This document shows positions 43,963-52,360 of a DNA stretch of 64,000 nt, one piece after another. A program made the position numbers and the translations under genes. The notes under the pieces are model-generated. The model was not told the DNA's origin, did no database searches, and was given only the letters and a program-made list of their open reading frames with translations. The DNA comes from an uncultured Bacteroidota bacterium. Lineage in GTDB: Bacteria > Bacteroidota > Bacteroidia > Bacteroidales > UBA932. The stretch lies in NCBI GenBank assembly GCA_937901965.1, contig CALGSW010000011.1, forward strand, positions 24,194-88,193, read 5' to 3'. Numbering within the stretch: the first letter of the stretch is position 1; each line of letters starts with the position of its first letter.

Positions 43963-44415
43963 TTAAATTTCGTTTAAATTGATTTGTTTTGGTTGCTGTG
44001 CCTGATGAGGATGTTCCGGACCTTCGTAAACGAAAAGATTACGGAACAGCTGTGCTCCCAGACGATTCTTTGGCAGCATGCCCTTAACGGCCTGCTCAAC
44101 TACAGCCAGCGGTTTGCGATCCAGCAACTCCTTAGGAGTGGCAAATCTCTGTCCGCCGGGATACCCGGTGTGACGAACGTACACCTTGTCAGTCAACTTT
44201 TTGCCAGTCAGGCGAACTTTAGTTGCATTGACAATAATTACATTGTCTCCGCAGTCCACGTGTGGCGTGTAGTTGGCTTTGTTCTTGCCGCGAAGGATTA
44301 AAGCAACCCTTGACGCAAGTCTTCCTAATACCAAGTCGGTAGCGTCAATCACAACCCAGTTTTTTGTAACTGTAGCCTGATTTGCCGACACGGTCTTGTA
44401 GCTCAATGTGTCCAC
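43963..44415 (-). CDS. rplM: 50S ribosomal protein L13
   Basis: A 150-residue L13. The start MDTLSYKTVSANQATVTKNW and the blocks GDNVIIVNATKVRLTGKK and VKGMLPKNRLG are characteristic of Bacteroidales L13. First gene of the operon; a promoter with good -33/-7 pair and a G/C hairpin lie upstream. Confidence 0.98.
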   Translation of the reverse strand: MDTLSYKTVSANQATVTKNWVVIDATDLVLGRLASRVALILRGKNKANYTPHVDCGDNVIIVNATKVRLTGKKLTDKVYVRHTGYPGGQRFATPKELLDRKPLAVVEQAVKGMLPKNRLGAQLFRNLFVYEGPEHPHQAQQPKQINLNEI

Positions 44416-44457
44416 TTTGTTGATTTTTAGGTTAATATATTAATTAATGTTGCGATT

Positions 44458-44475
44458 CCCCCATATATAGGGGGG
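44458..44475 (-). promoter_or_regulatory. Hairpin at the 5' end of the rplM leader
   Basis: On the minus strand CCCCCCTATATATGGGGG folds into a five-pair G/C hairpin with an AT loop. It begins 3-4 nt after the -7 element, so it would be the very 5' end of the mRNA, and the remaining leader (about 42 nt) is AT-rich. It could stabilise the mRNA or act in control. Confidence 0.6.
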
Positions 44476-44477
44476 TG

Positions 44478-44508
44478 CAAAGTTATAACTATTTTTTAAA
44501 GTGACAAA
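44478..44508 (-). promoter_or_regulatory. Promoter of the rplM operon
   Basis: On the minus strand TTTG (44508-44505) and TAACTTTG (44485-44478) are 19 nt apart, the best -33/-7 pair in the window. It overlaps the divergent dus promoter region. Confidence 0.72.
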
Positions 44509-44515
44509 ATACCTA

Positions 44516-44523
44516 TATTTTTG
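44516..44523 (+). promoter_or_regulatory. -7 promoter element for the dus-lpxK operon
   Basis: TATTTTTG matches TAnnTTTG and ends 4 bp before the ATG at 44528. It rules out a GTG start at 44501. Confidence 0.5.
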
Positions 44524-44527
44524 CATT

Positions 44528-45523
44528 ATGAAAATCGGAGATATTGAATTGGGAGAGAGACCCCTCTTCCTTGCCCCAATGGAGGATGTGACAGATGCAT
44601 CTTTCAGATTTATCTGCAAAGAATTTGGGGCCGATGTCATGTATACAGAGTTTGTCTCTTCTGACGGACTCATAAGAGATGCCAGGAAATCTCTGGAAAA
44701 GCTCAAAACCTACCCATACGAAAGGCCCATTGGAGTTCAGATATACGGCCATATACCGGAGGCAATGGTTGAGGCAGCGCTAATGGCAGAGGAGGCCGCC
44801 CCCTCTTTTATTGATATAAATTTTGGCTGCCCTGTCAATAAAATAGCAAACAGAGGAGCCGGCTCTGGTATGATGAGGTATCCCGATAAAATGATTGACA
44901 TCACAAAAAAGGTTGTAGATGCTGTAAAATTACCCGTTACAGTTAAAACCCGCCTGGGTTGGGATGAAAATTCAAAAATAATTGTTGAACTTTCCGAACG
45001 ATTACAGGATACAGGTATTCAGGCTCTCACCATTCACGGCCGTACAAGAGCACAGCTCTATAAAGGTGAGGCTGACTGGACACTTATTGGAGAGGTGAAG
45101 AACAATCCAAGGATGAAGATTCCTGTCATAGGTAATGGGGATATAACATCAGACATACAGGCAAAAGAGGCATTTGAAAAATATGGAGTTGACGGGGTGA
45201 TGATAGGGAGGGCAACATACGGCAGGCCGTGGATTTTTAAGGAGGTTCGTCACTTTCTTAATACGGGGGAGCATATGGATGCGCTTACGGTTGAGGAGAA
45301 AGTGGAGCTGGCAAAGAGACATCTCCTAAAGTCGGTAGAGGTAAAAGGAGACAGAGTGGGAGTTCTTGAGATGAGGAGGCACCTGTCTGCCTACTTTAAA
45401 TCCCTGCCGGATTTCAAGGCTGTAAGAATGAAGCTTGTTACCGAACCTGATTACATTGAGTTACTAAATATTCTGGACTACATTAAAGCAAGATATACAA
45501 CAGATGAAAAATCTTCTGATTAA
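44528..45523 (+). CDS. dusB: tRNA-dihydrouridine synthase (DusB-like)
   Basis: A 331-residue FMN-dependent enzyme that reduces uridines in tRNA. APMEDVTDASFRF, the catalytic NFGCPVNK (cysteine), VTVKTRLGW and GVMIGRATYGRPWIF are all present. The ATG at 44528 is chosen because a promoter element ends just before it. It overlaps lpxK by 20 bp, so the two are translationally linked. The dusB name is by overall similarity only. Confidence 0.93.
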   Translation: MKIGDIELGERPLFLAPMEDVTDASFRFICKEFGADVMYTEFVSSDGLIRDARKSLEKLKTYPYERPIGVQIYGHIPEAMVEAALMAEEAAPSFIDINFGCPVNKIANRGAGSGMMRYPDKMIDITKKVVDAVKLPVTVKTRLGWDENSKIIVELSERLQDTGIQALTIHGRTRAQLYKGEADWTLIGEVKNNPRMKIPVIGNGDITSDIQAKEAFEKYGVDGVMIGRATYGRPWIFKEVRHFLNTGEHMDALTVEEKVELAKRHLLKSVEVKGDRVGVLEMRRHLSAYFKSLPDFKAVRMKLVTEPDYIELLNILDYIKARYTTDEKSSD

Positions 45524-46511
45524 CCGAGTGCTGCTTTTCCCATACTATCTTATACTAAAAACCAGACACTTCCTCTATGACAGTAAAATTCTCAAATCAA
45601 GAGAGTACCCTATACCTATAATATGTATAGGGAATATTACTGCCGGAGGAACAGGCAAGACTCCATACGTAGAGTACCTTATCAGAGGCATGTTGTCAGA
45701 GGAGAGAATTGCAGTGCTCTCCAGGGGTTATGGCCGCAAAAGCAGAGGGTGGAGAGAGGTTGAGGTATCAGATACGGCAATCCAGGCTGGAGACGAACCG
45801 CTTCAGATAAAGAGGAAGTTCCCTGAAATTATTGTATCCGTTGATGAAAACAGAAGGAGGGGGATTGAGACGCTTCTCTCCTTTCCTCCTGAAAGAAAGC
45901 CCACAGTTATTCTTCTTGATGATGCCTTCCAACACAGAAGGGTAAAGCCTTCAAAGAATATAGTGCTGATAGACTCCAGCAGACCAATAGATGAAGATAT
46001 GCTTTTACCCGTGGGCAGGCTGAGGGATCTCCCGGAACAGATAAAAAGGGCAGATAAAGTTGTTGTTACAAAATGTCCGCCTGAGATGGACGCTGCTGAT
46101 ATGTTTTTGTGGGAGCAGAGGATGAATCTTCCTGCGGGAATTGAGGTGGAGTTTTCTACTTTAAAATATGCAGATGCAAAACCAGTATTCCAGGATGCCG
46201 ATAACAGATATTTATACTCAAAATTTGCGATTATGCTTACAGCTATTGCAAATCCAAGGCATCTGAGGTATCATTTGTTAAGTTTTTATAAAATAGGCTC
46301 AACCCTTGAATTCAGAGATCATCATAACTTCACTAAATATGATGTTAAGAGGATTACCAGATGGGCAAACAGAGATAAAAAGGCGCTTATCATCACCACA
46401 GAGAAGGATGCTCAGAGACTCTCTGCGCTTACAATTTTACCACAAGATGTAAAGGCAAGAATGTTCTATCTTCCGGTAGAATCGGTAACTCTTGAGAGAA
46501 AGCAGGGGTGA
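45504..46511 (+). CDS. lpxK: Tetraacyldisaccharide 4'-kinase
   Basis: A 335-residue membrane-associated kinase that phosphorylates the lipid A precursor. Walker A is GNITAGGTGKTP, and the LSRGYGRKSRG and LLDDAFQHRRV motifs follow. N-terminal hydrophobic helix (about 8-24) fits the membrane location. It overlaps the dus gene by 20 bp. The presence of lpxK confirms an LPS-bearing outer membrane. Confidence 0.97.
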   Translation: MKNLLINRVLLFPYYLILKTRHFLYDSKILKSREYPIPIICIGNITAGGTGKTPYVEYLIRGMLSEERIAVLSRGYGRKSRGWREVEVSDTAIQAGDEPLQIKRKFPEIIVSVDENRRRGIETLLSFPPERKPTVILLDDAFQHRRVKPSKNIVLIDSSRPIDEDMLLPVGRLRDLPEQIKRADKVVVTKCPPEMDAADMFLWEQRMNLPAGIEVEFSTLKYADAKPVFQDADNRYLYSKFAIMLTAIANPRHLRYHLLSFYKIGSTLEFRDHHNFTKYDVKRITRWANRDKKALIITTEKDAQRLSALTILPQDVKARMFYLPVESVTLERKQG

Positions 46512-46617
46512 GTTATAAATTATAATCTCGCGTCTTAATATAATGATTTTTTATTAACAAACATTGGCTAAAAGTGTTTTTTTAACCTAGTTCAGTGTTT
46601 TTTAAAGAAAAAATTCA

Positions 46618-46625
46618 TACTTTTG
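46618..46625 (+). promoter_or_regulatory. -7 promoter element for the first SusC/SusD operon
   Basis: TACTTTTG matches TAnnTTTG, with a leader of about 70 nt to the ATG at 46698. No clean -33 TTTG. Confidence 0.5.
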
Positions 46626-46671
46626 CGAATGTGCTTTTGCAAATATTGCATTAGATATAAAACCACTAAAA

Positions 46672-46686
46672 ATTATTAACCTAAAA
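46672..46686 (+). promoter_or_regulatory. Shared leader motif before SusC gene 1
   Basis: ATTATTAACCTAAAA ends 11 nt before the ATG. The same 15 bases end 9 nt before the second SusC ATG (52337-52351), while the surrounding leaders differ. Confidence 0.6.
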
Positions 46687-46697
46687 TTCTTAAACTC

Positions 46698-49600
46698 ATG
46701 CATGTTTCAAAGAATGGAAATCGTATCGCTATTAAAGTGATTTCGGTTTTTGCCCTACTGCTTTTTGCAGGTTCTATGTGGGCTCAGAACATCAAGGTTA
46801 CCGGTAAAGTTACCGATTCTAAAGGAGAGCCGCTGGTAGGCGTAGGTGTACTTATCAAAGGTACCCGCACCGGCATCTCTACCTCACTGGACGGAACTTA
46901 TGAAATCAACGCACAGCCAAGAGCAGTGCTTGTTTTCACATCTCTGGGAATGAAGACCCTTGAGATTCCGGTGAACAACAGAAACCTTATTAACGTAACT
47001 ATGGAAGACGACGCGGTTCTACTTGAAGACCTGGTTGTGGTTGGTTACGGTACGCAACGTAAAGAGAACCTTACCGGTTCTGTTGCCACTGTTGACACCA
47101 AGGTTTTGGAGGCAAGACCAATTGCTGACGTTGGACGTGGTCTTCAGGGATCCACTCCTGGTCTTAACGTTGTTATACCAAGTGGTGAGGTGGGATCAGA
47201 TCCTATTCTTAAGATTCGTGGACAACTTGGATCTCTTCAGGGAGGTTCATCGCCGCTTATCCTTATGGACAACGTTGAGATTCCTTCAATTCAGCTGATT
47301 AATCCTGATGATATTGAATCTATCTCAATTTTGAAAGACGCCGCTTCAGCATCTATCTATGGTGCAAAGGCTGCGTTTGGTGTTATCCTTATTTCTACAA
47401 AAAAAGGTGCTAAAACAGAAAGCGTTAATGTAACCTATTCAGGTAACATCTCTTTCCAGAATATCTCTAAAAAAATGGAGATGGGCGGAATTGATGCGCT
47501 TGAGTACACTTTGAACGCATTTGAGAGAGTGGGCGGTACAGTTGCCGGAGCTTTCTGGATGGTGACAAGAGAGGGTTACGAAAGAGCAGTTGAGTGGCAA
47601 AACAAATGGGGAAATGTTGTTCAGCCAAACGACCCTATGCTTTACGGACGTGACTGGTATGTAGATGCAAACAACAGAAAAATTGGTTTGAGAACATATG
47701 ATGCATATGACTATATGATCAAGGAGTGGACTCCTACTCAAACTCACAATGTATCCCTTAACGGTAAGAGTGGAAAAACTGACTATAACCTCAGTTTTGG
47801 TTATCTTGATCAGTCCGGTATGATTAAACCTGCAAAGGTTGATGACTTCCAGAGATATAACGGCTCTGTAAGGGTAGGTACAGATGTAAACAACTGGTTA
47901 AGAGTATACGGAGGCGCAATGTATTCAAAACGTCTTAAGAGATATGCTTATGCAACCAGCTCAACTACTGCAGACCCTTGGCTTTACCTTTACCGCTGGG
48001 GACCAACTTATCCTATGACAACAGAGGACGGAAATCCGCTCAGGAATCCGGCTTATGAAATGTCAGCAGCAAATACAGCTTCGCAGGAGACTAACTACAC
48101 TAGTCTTAACGGAGGTGTAACAATTACCCCTTTGAAGGACTGGAAAATCAACTTTGACTATACTCATGCAAATCAAGAGTATATCAACCTGAGACCTGGT
48201 ACAAAATTCACTGCAGGTAATACCTGGGGTGCAGCTCTTCCTAAGCTTGATGAAAATGGTCAGAGAATATATGTAAACGATTCAGGTGAGGTGGTTAACT
48301 CTTCATTTATTGGAGCTATGCCTGCTTACAAACTTGATTACTTTACATATACTTCTAACGGTTCAAACCCGGATCATATTTACCGTTACTCAAGCAACTA
48401 TCAGTGGAATACCATTACTCTTAATACAACTTATGACTGGAATCTGAATGAAAACAACAGGTTCAAATTCATGCTGGGTATAAACAGTGTTGGAGAGAAG
48501 AGTGCGTACAACTGGTCTCAGACAACTCAGCTGATTGATATCAACAACCCTCAGTTTGACCTTGCAACAGGTACTCAAACTACAAGTGGTGGTGCAGCAT
48601 GGGAGTCTCAGTTTGGTGTATTCGGAAGGGTAAACTACAACTATAAAGATAAATATCTGGTTGAGGCTAACTTAAGATATGACGGTACTTCTAAATTCCC
48701 TGACGAACTTAAATGGAGGTGGTTCCCATCATTCTCAGCCGGTTGGAGACTAACAGAAGAGCCATGGATGGAGTGGTCAAAACCATACCTTACAACATTC
48801 AAAGCAAGAGCTTCATGGGGTACTATCGGAGACCAGACAGTGTCTAACTCCCTTTACATACCTACAATGGGAGGCTCAATGAGTACATTTATTATTGGTA
48901 CAGCAAGACTATACCAATTCTCAACTCCTGCTGCCGCAGCTGCTAATATTACATGGCAGGATATCACAACTCTTGACCTAGGTTTTGATGCAAGATTGTT
49001 CAACAGTGACTTTGGTGTTACATTTGACTGGTTCAGAAGAGATACTGAGAACATGATTGTTCCTCAGGAGGGTCTTCCTGCAACTTATGGTACATCTGCA
49101 CCTCAGGGCAACTACGGTTCACTAAGAACTAACGGTTATGAGATACAACTGGATTACAACCATAGATTCAGCAATGGTCTTGGTATTAATTTAGTAGCTA
49201 CATTTGCAGATGCACAAACTAAGATAACCAAGTATGGTTCAACAAACAGTATTAACAGCTGGTATGTTGGAAAGACATATGGTGAAATATGGGGTTACAA
49301 AGTTGACAGACTGTATCAGAAAGAGGACTTTGAATATGATGCAAACGGTAACTTTATCCTAATTACATCTCCAGATGGTTACCTGAACGTTAACAAACTT
49401 GCCGGAGCTAATCCTGTATATCAGGGAAGACTTCAGGGTGGTAACTTCAGATTTGGCCCTGGTGACGTGAAGTTTAAAGATTTGGATGGTGACGGCGTTA
49501 TCAGCCCGGGCAACAGCCTTATAAGAGACATTGATGGCAACCCAGATCATGGTGACCTTACTATAATTGGTAACTCTACTCCTAGATATGAGTATAGCTT

Positions 49601-50114
49601 CCGTGCAGGTCTTGATTTCAAAGGAGTTGACCTCTCGGTATTTTTACAGGGTGTTGGTAAGAGAGAGATCTGGGGTAACGGTTTCCTTGCTATTCCTGGA
49701 TATAACTCTGCTGACGGTGCAATGCCACAGGCAATTGCCGGTAACTTCTGGAGAGAGGACAGAACAGATGCATTCTACCCAAGACCGTGGAACCTTGGCG
49801 GATCAAATTCAGGTTACAACATGCAGGTTTCAGACAGATACCTTCTTGATATGTCATACCTCAGAATCAAAAACATAACTCTGGGTTATACACTTCCTGA
49901 AAGCCTGATGGGCAAGGTTAAGATTAAAAAACTGAGAGTTTATGCAGCTCTTGAGAACTTCTTCACATTTGACCATCTTGGTGATCTTCCTATTGATGCT
50001 GAAGAGATCAGCGGGTACTCTATGTGGAATACCTCAAACTACAACTCTGGCCGTACAGGTGTGGGCGTACCTACATTCAAGAGTGCTTCAGTTGGTATAC
50101 AGGTTAACTTCTAA
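46698..50114 (+). CDS. SusC/RagA family TonB-linked outer membrane protein 1
   Basis: A 1138-residue outer membrane importer. Signal peptide (to about residue 29), carboxypeptidase-regulatory-like domain (NIKVTGKVTDSKGEPLVGVGV, about 30-110), the SusC motif EDLVVVGYGTQRKENLTGSV, plug domain with DIESISILKDAASASIYGAKAA, and a barrel ending SVGIQVNF. SusC proteins import a ligand captured by the paired SusD lipoprotein using TonB energy. Partner SusD follows after 12 bp. No FecR/sigma pair is next to it. Confidence 0.97.
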   Translation: MHVSKNGNRIAIKVISVFALLLFAGSMWAQNIKVTGKVTDSKGEPLVGVGVLIKGTRTGISTSLDGTYEINAQPRAVLVFTSLGMKTLEIPVNNRNLINVTMEDDAVLLEDLVVVGYGTQRKENLTGSVATVDTKVLEARPIADVGRGLQGSTPGLNVVIPSGEVGSDPILKIRGQLGSLQGGSSPLILMDNVEIPSIQLINPDDIESISILKDAASASIYGAKAAFGVILISTKKGAKTESVNVTYSGNISFQNISKKMEMGGIDALEYTLNAFERVGGTVAGAFWMVTREGYERAVEWQNKWGNVVQPNDPMLYGRDWYVDANNRKIGLRTYDAYDYMIKEWTPTQTHNVSLNGKSGKTDYNLSFGYLDQSGMIKPAKVDDFQRYNGSVRVGTDVNNWLRVYGGAMYSKRLKRYAYATSSTTADPWLYLYRWGPTYPMTTEDGNPLRNPAYEMSAANTASQETNYTSLNGGVTITPLKDWKINFDYTHANQEYINLRPGTKFTAGNTWGAALPKLDENGQRIYVNDSGEVVNSSFIGAMPAYKLDYFTYTSNGSNPDHIYRYSSNYQWNTITLNTTYDWNLNENNRFKFMLGINSVGEKSAYNWSQTTQLIDINNPQFDLATGTQTTSGGAAWESQFGVFGRVNYNYKDKYLVEANLRYDGTSKFPDELKWRWFPSFSAGWRLTEEPWMEWSKPYLTTFKARASWGTIGDQTVSNSLYIPTMGGSMSTFIIGTARLYQFSTPAAAAANITWQDITTLDLGFDARLFNSDFGVTFDWFRRDTENMIVPQEGLPATYGTSAPQGNYGSLRTNGYEIQLDYNHRFSNGLGINLVATFADAQTKITKYGSTNSINSWYVGKTYGEIWGYKVDRLYQKEDFEYDANGNFILITSPDGYLNVNKLAGANPVYQGRLQGGNFRFGPGDVKFKDLDGDGVISPGNSLIRDIDGNPDHGDLTIIGNSTPRYEYSFRAGLDFKGVDLSVFLQGVGKREIWGNGFLAIPGYNSADGAMPQAIAGNFWREDRTDAFYPRPWNLGGSNSGYNMQVSDRYLLDMSYLRIKNITLGYTLPESLMGKVKIKKLRVYAALENFFTFDHLGDLPIDAEEISGYSMWNTSNYNSGRTGVGVPTFKSASVGIQVNF

Positions 50115-50126
50115 AAGCTTTATAAG

Positions 50127-51965
50127 ATGAAAAAATATACACTAATACTAATTGCAGTTGTTGCCCTGGCCTTCACCGGATGCAAGGAATTCCTTGACAG
50201 ACCTTCATTGACTCAGATGAATGACGGCAACTACTGGACAAATGAAAACAACGTTCGTTTGTTTGCAAACGGCTTTTACGCCAACTACTTTGTAGGCTAC
50301 AACTCATCGTGGACAGTTGACTATGCTCCTCTCAGAGGATATACCTTTAACGATGACCTGACCTCTACAGGTAAACAATCCGGTTTTGAAACTCAAGCTC
50401 CGGCTTCTAGATATGCAACTTCAGAAACTGCAGCATGGATGGCTCAATATAACGGACCTAACTGGAACTTTGCATGGGTAAGAAAATCAAATCTCTTCCT
50501 TGAGAGAATTGATATGATGAATGGCAAAGCTCTGTTAACTCCTGAGGCTTACAAGCACTGGAGCTCCGTTGCTAAATTCTTCCGTGGTTATGAGTACAGC
50601 AGACTTGTAAGTGTGTTTGGAGATGTTCCTTACTATGATAAAGTCCTTACTGATCAGGATATGGACCTTTTGTACAAGGACAGAGACAGCAGAACAGTTG
50701 TTATGGACAAGGTATATGATGATTTCGTATATGCCCTTGACAATATGAGGCTATCTGATGGAGGAAGCAAGCAGTATCTTAACAGATATGTAGCTGCAGG
50801 TTTCATCTCAAGATTTATGCTGTTTGAGGGAACTTGGCAAAAGTACCACCTGAACAATACTGAAAAAGCTAAGAAGTATCTTGAGCTTGCAGTTAGAGCA
50901 GGTCAGATAGTTATGGATAACAGTGCATTCAAGTTTACATCAGATTTCAGATCACTATTTGGATCAATGGATCTTGCAAACAATGCTGAGGTTGTAATGT
51001 ATAGACACTATGATGCAGCTTTGAGTATCACTCACGCTGTGGCATCATACTCTAACACTACAGAGAGTCAGGCTCCGTCTGCTAACCTTGCACTTATCAA
51101 ATCTTTCATCTGTAAAGATGGTAAACCTTACAAGACATCAACTGTTGCAAACGCAGACAAACTTGACATTGCAACACTGGTTGCTACAAGAGACCCTAGA
51201 TTTGAGGCAACATTTGCGAACAAAACACTTAAAGAGGCATCTACACTTCTTTATGCAAATAAGTTCATTGACAGAAAAGGTCCTACATACAGAGGTGGTA
51301 CATATCCTCCTGAGTATGGTTCAGTAACCAATACTAATGACTATCCCGTTATTCGTCTTGCTGAAGTTGTCCTTAACTGGGTTGAGGCTAAAGCTGAACT
51401 TGCAACAATGGGTGGTGCAGCTGTTACACAGGCAGATATTGACAAGTCAATTAACGCTATCAGAAGCAGGCCGCTTGATGCAGAAGCAATTGCTAAGGGA
51501 GTAACAAAAACTGCTCCTCTTTCAATAGCTGCTCTTCCAAACGATCCTGATCGCGATGCTGATGTTCCTGCACTTATTTGGGAGATTCGTCGTGAGAGAA
51601 GAATGGAGTTCTTCTATGAGCACACACGTCTTCTTGATATCAAGAGATGGAAGAAGATCAACTACATGAGTGGTACAATGAATCCGGATCTACTTCTTGG
51701 CCCATGGGTAAACATTGCTGCCGAGATGCCTGAGTGGCTTGTAACTGCAAAAGTTGGCAAGCTTAAGGTTAAGAAAGCAGACGGAACAGTTGTTACCTAT
51801 AATGGCTCAAATGGTGCTGATCTTGTAGGATATTATATTCCTGAGAACATTGCTGACAGAGATCCTTTCACAGACAGAGTATATCTTGCTCCTATAGGAA
51901 AGAACCAAATCAGTGAGTACCTTGACAAGGGTTATACCCTTACTCAAACTCCTGGCTGGAACTAA
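50127..51965 (+). CDS. SusD/RagB family nutrient-binding lipoprotein 1
   Basis: A 612-residue surface lipoprotein with lipobox AFTGC (lipidated cysteine at residue 19) and SusD features: KEFLDRPSLTQMNDGNYWTNE near the start, TPR-like helices such as FRGYEYSRLVSVFGDVPYYD, and the late ALIWEIRRERRMEFFYEHTRLLDIKRW block. It forms a lid on the SusC channel and binds the substrate. Gene order and the terminator right after it define the operon end. Confidence 0.97.
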   Translation: MKKYTLILIAVVALAFTGCKEFLDRPSLTQMNDGNYWTNENNVRLFANGFYANYFVGYNSSWTVDYAPLRGYTFNDDLTSTGKQSGFETQAPASRYATSETAAWMAQYNGPNWNFAWVRKSNLFLERIDMMNGKALLTPEAYKHWSSVAKFFRGYEYSRLVSVFGDVPYYDKVLTDQDMDLLYKDRDSRTVVMDKVYDDFVYALDNMRLSDGGSKQYLNRYVAAGFISRFMLFEGTWQKYHLNNTEKAKKYLELAVRAGQIVMDNSAFKFTSDFRSLFGSMDLANNAEVVMYRHYDAALSITHAVASYSNTTESQAPSANLALIKSFICKDGKPYKTSTVANADKLDIATLVATRDPRFEATFANKTLKEASTLLYANKFIDRKGPTYRGGTYPPEYGSVTNTNDYPVIRLAEVVLNWVEAKAELATMGGAAVTQADIDKSINAIRSRPLDAEAIAKGVTKTAPLSIAALPNDPDRDADVPALIWEIRRERRMEFFYEHTRLLDIKRWKKINYMSGTMNPDLLLGPWVNIAAEMPEWLVTAKVGKLKVKKADGTVVTYNGSNGADLVGYYIPENIADRDPFTDRVYLAPIGKNQISEYLDKGYTLTQTPGWN

Positions 51966-51990
51966 TCTGTTATATTATAACTTTACATCA

Positions 51991-52023
51991 GGTAGCCTCG
52001 TTTTACGGGGCTACCTTTTTTTT
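51991..52023 (+). terminator. Intrinsic terminator after the first SusC/SusD pair
   Basis: GGTAGCC...GGCTACC forms a strong 7-pair stem around a 10-11-nt loop (51991-52015), followed by eight T (52016-52023). It is 26 nt after the SusD stop. Confidence 0.93.
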
Positions 52024-52119
52024 GTAATATGTAGGAAATAACCACATTATTTTTAGTAAAATATCCATATTTCCAATATATCAATACAAGTAACAATAAT
52101 GTATTAATGCTAATTTGTG

Positions 52120-52151
52120 TTTGTATTACAACTTCAAAAATGATATTTTTG
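52120..52151 (+). promoter_or_regulatory. Promoter of the second SusC/SusD operon
   Basis: TTTG (52120-52123) and TATTTTTG (52144-52151) are 20 nt apart. The start codon is about 205 nt downstream, an unusually long leader for this window. Confidence 0.6.
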
Positions 52152-52336
52152 AGGCTGAATTACTTTAAAAAGTTTATTTAAAAGTTGGATATAATTACAA
52201 TGTGATATATTAAGTATGATTTTATTGATTTATTACAATTGTATCAATATATTTTATAGTTTTACATGATAATAAAATGTACTATTTATTGGGCATTTCA
52301 AAGATTTTTAAAAGAGAAATTCAATATTAAGTTAAC

Positions 52337-52351
52337 ATTATTAACCTAAAA
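52337..52351 (+). promoter_or_regulatory. Shared leader motif before SusC gene 2
   Basis: ATTATTAACCTAAAA, identical to 46672-46686, ends 9 nt before the ATG at 52361. Confidence 0.6.
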
Positions 52352-52360
52352 ATTAAATTC

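Larger units (their letters stand above)
52024..52360 (+). other. AT-rich intergenic leader of the second SusC gene
   Basis: 337 bp without a gene, very AT-rich. It contains the promoter at 52120-52151 and the shared leader motif at 52337-52351. The transcript would have a leader of about 200 nt with no strong hairpin that I can see. Confidence 0.7.
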
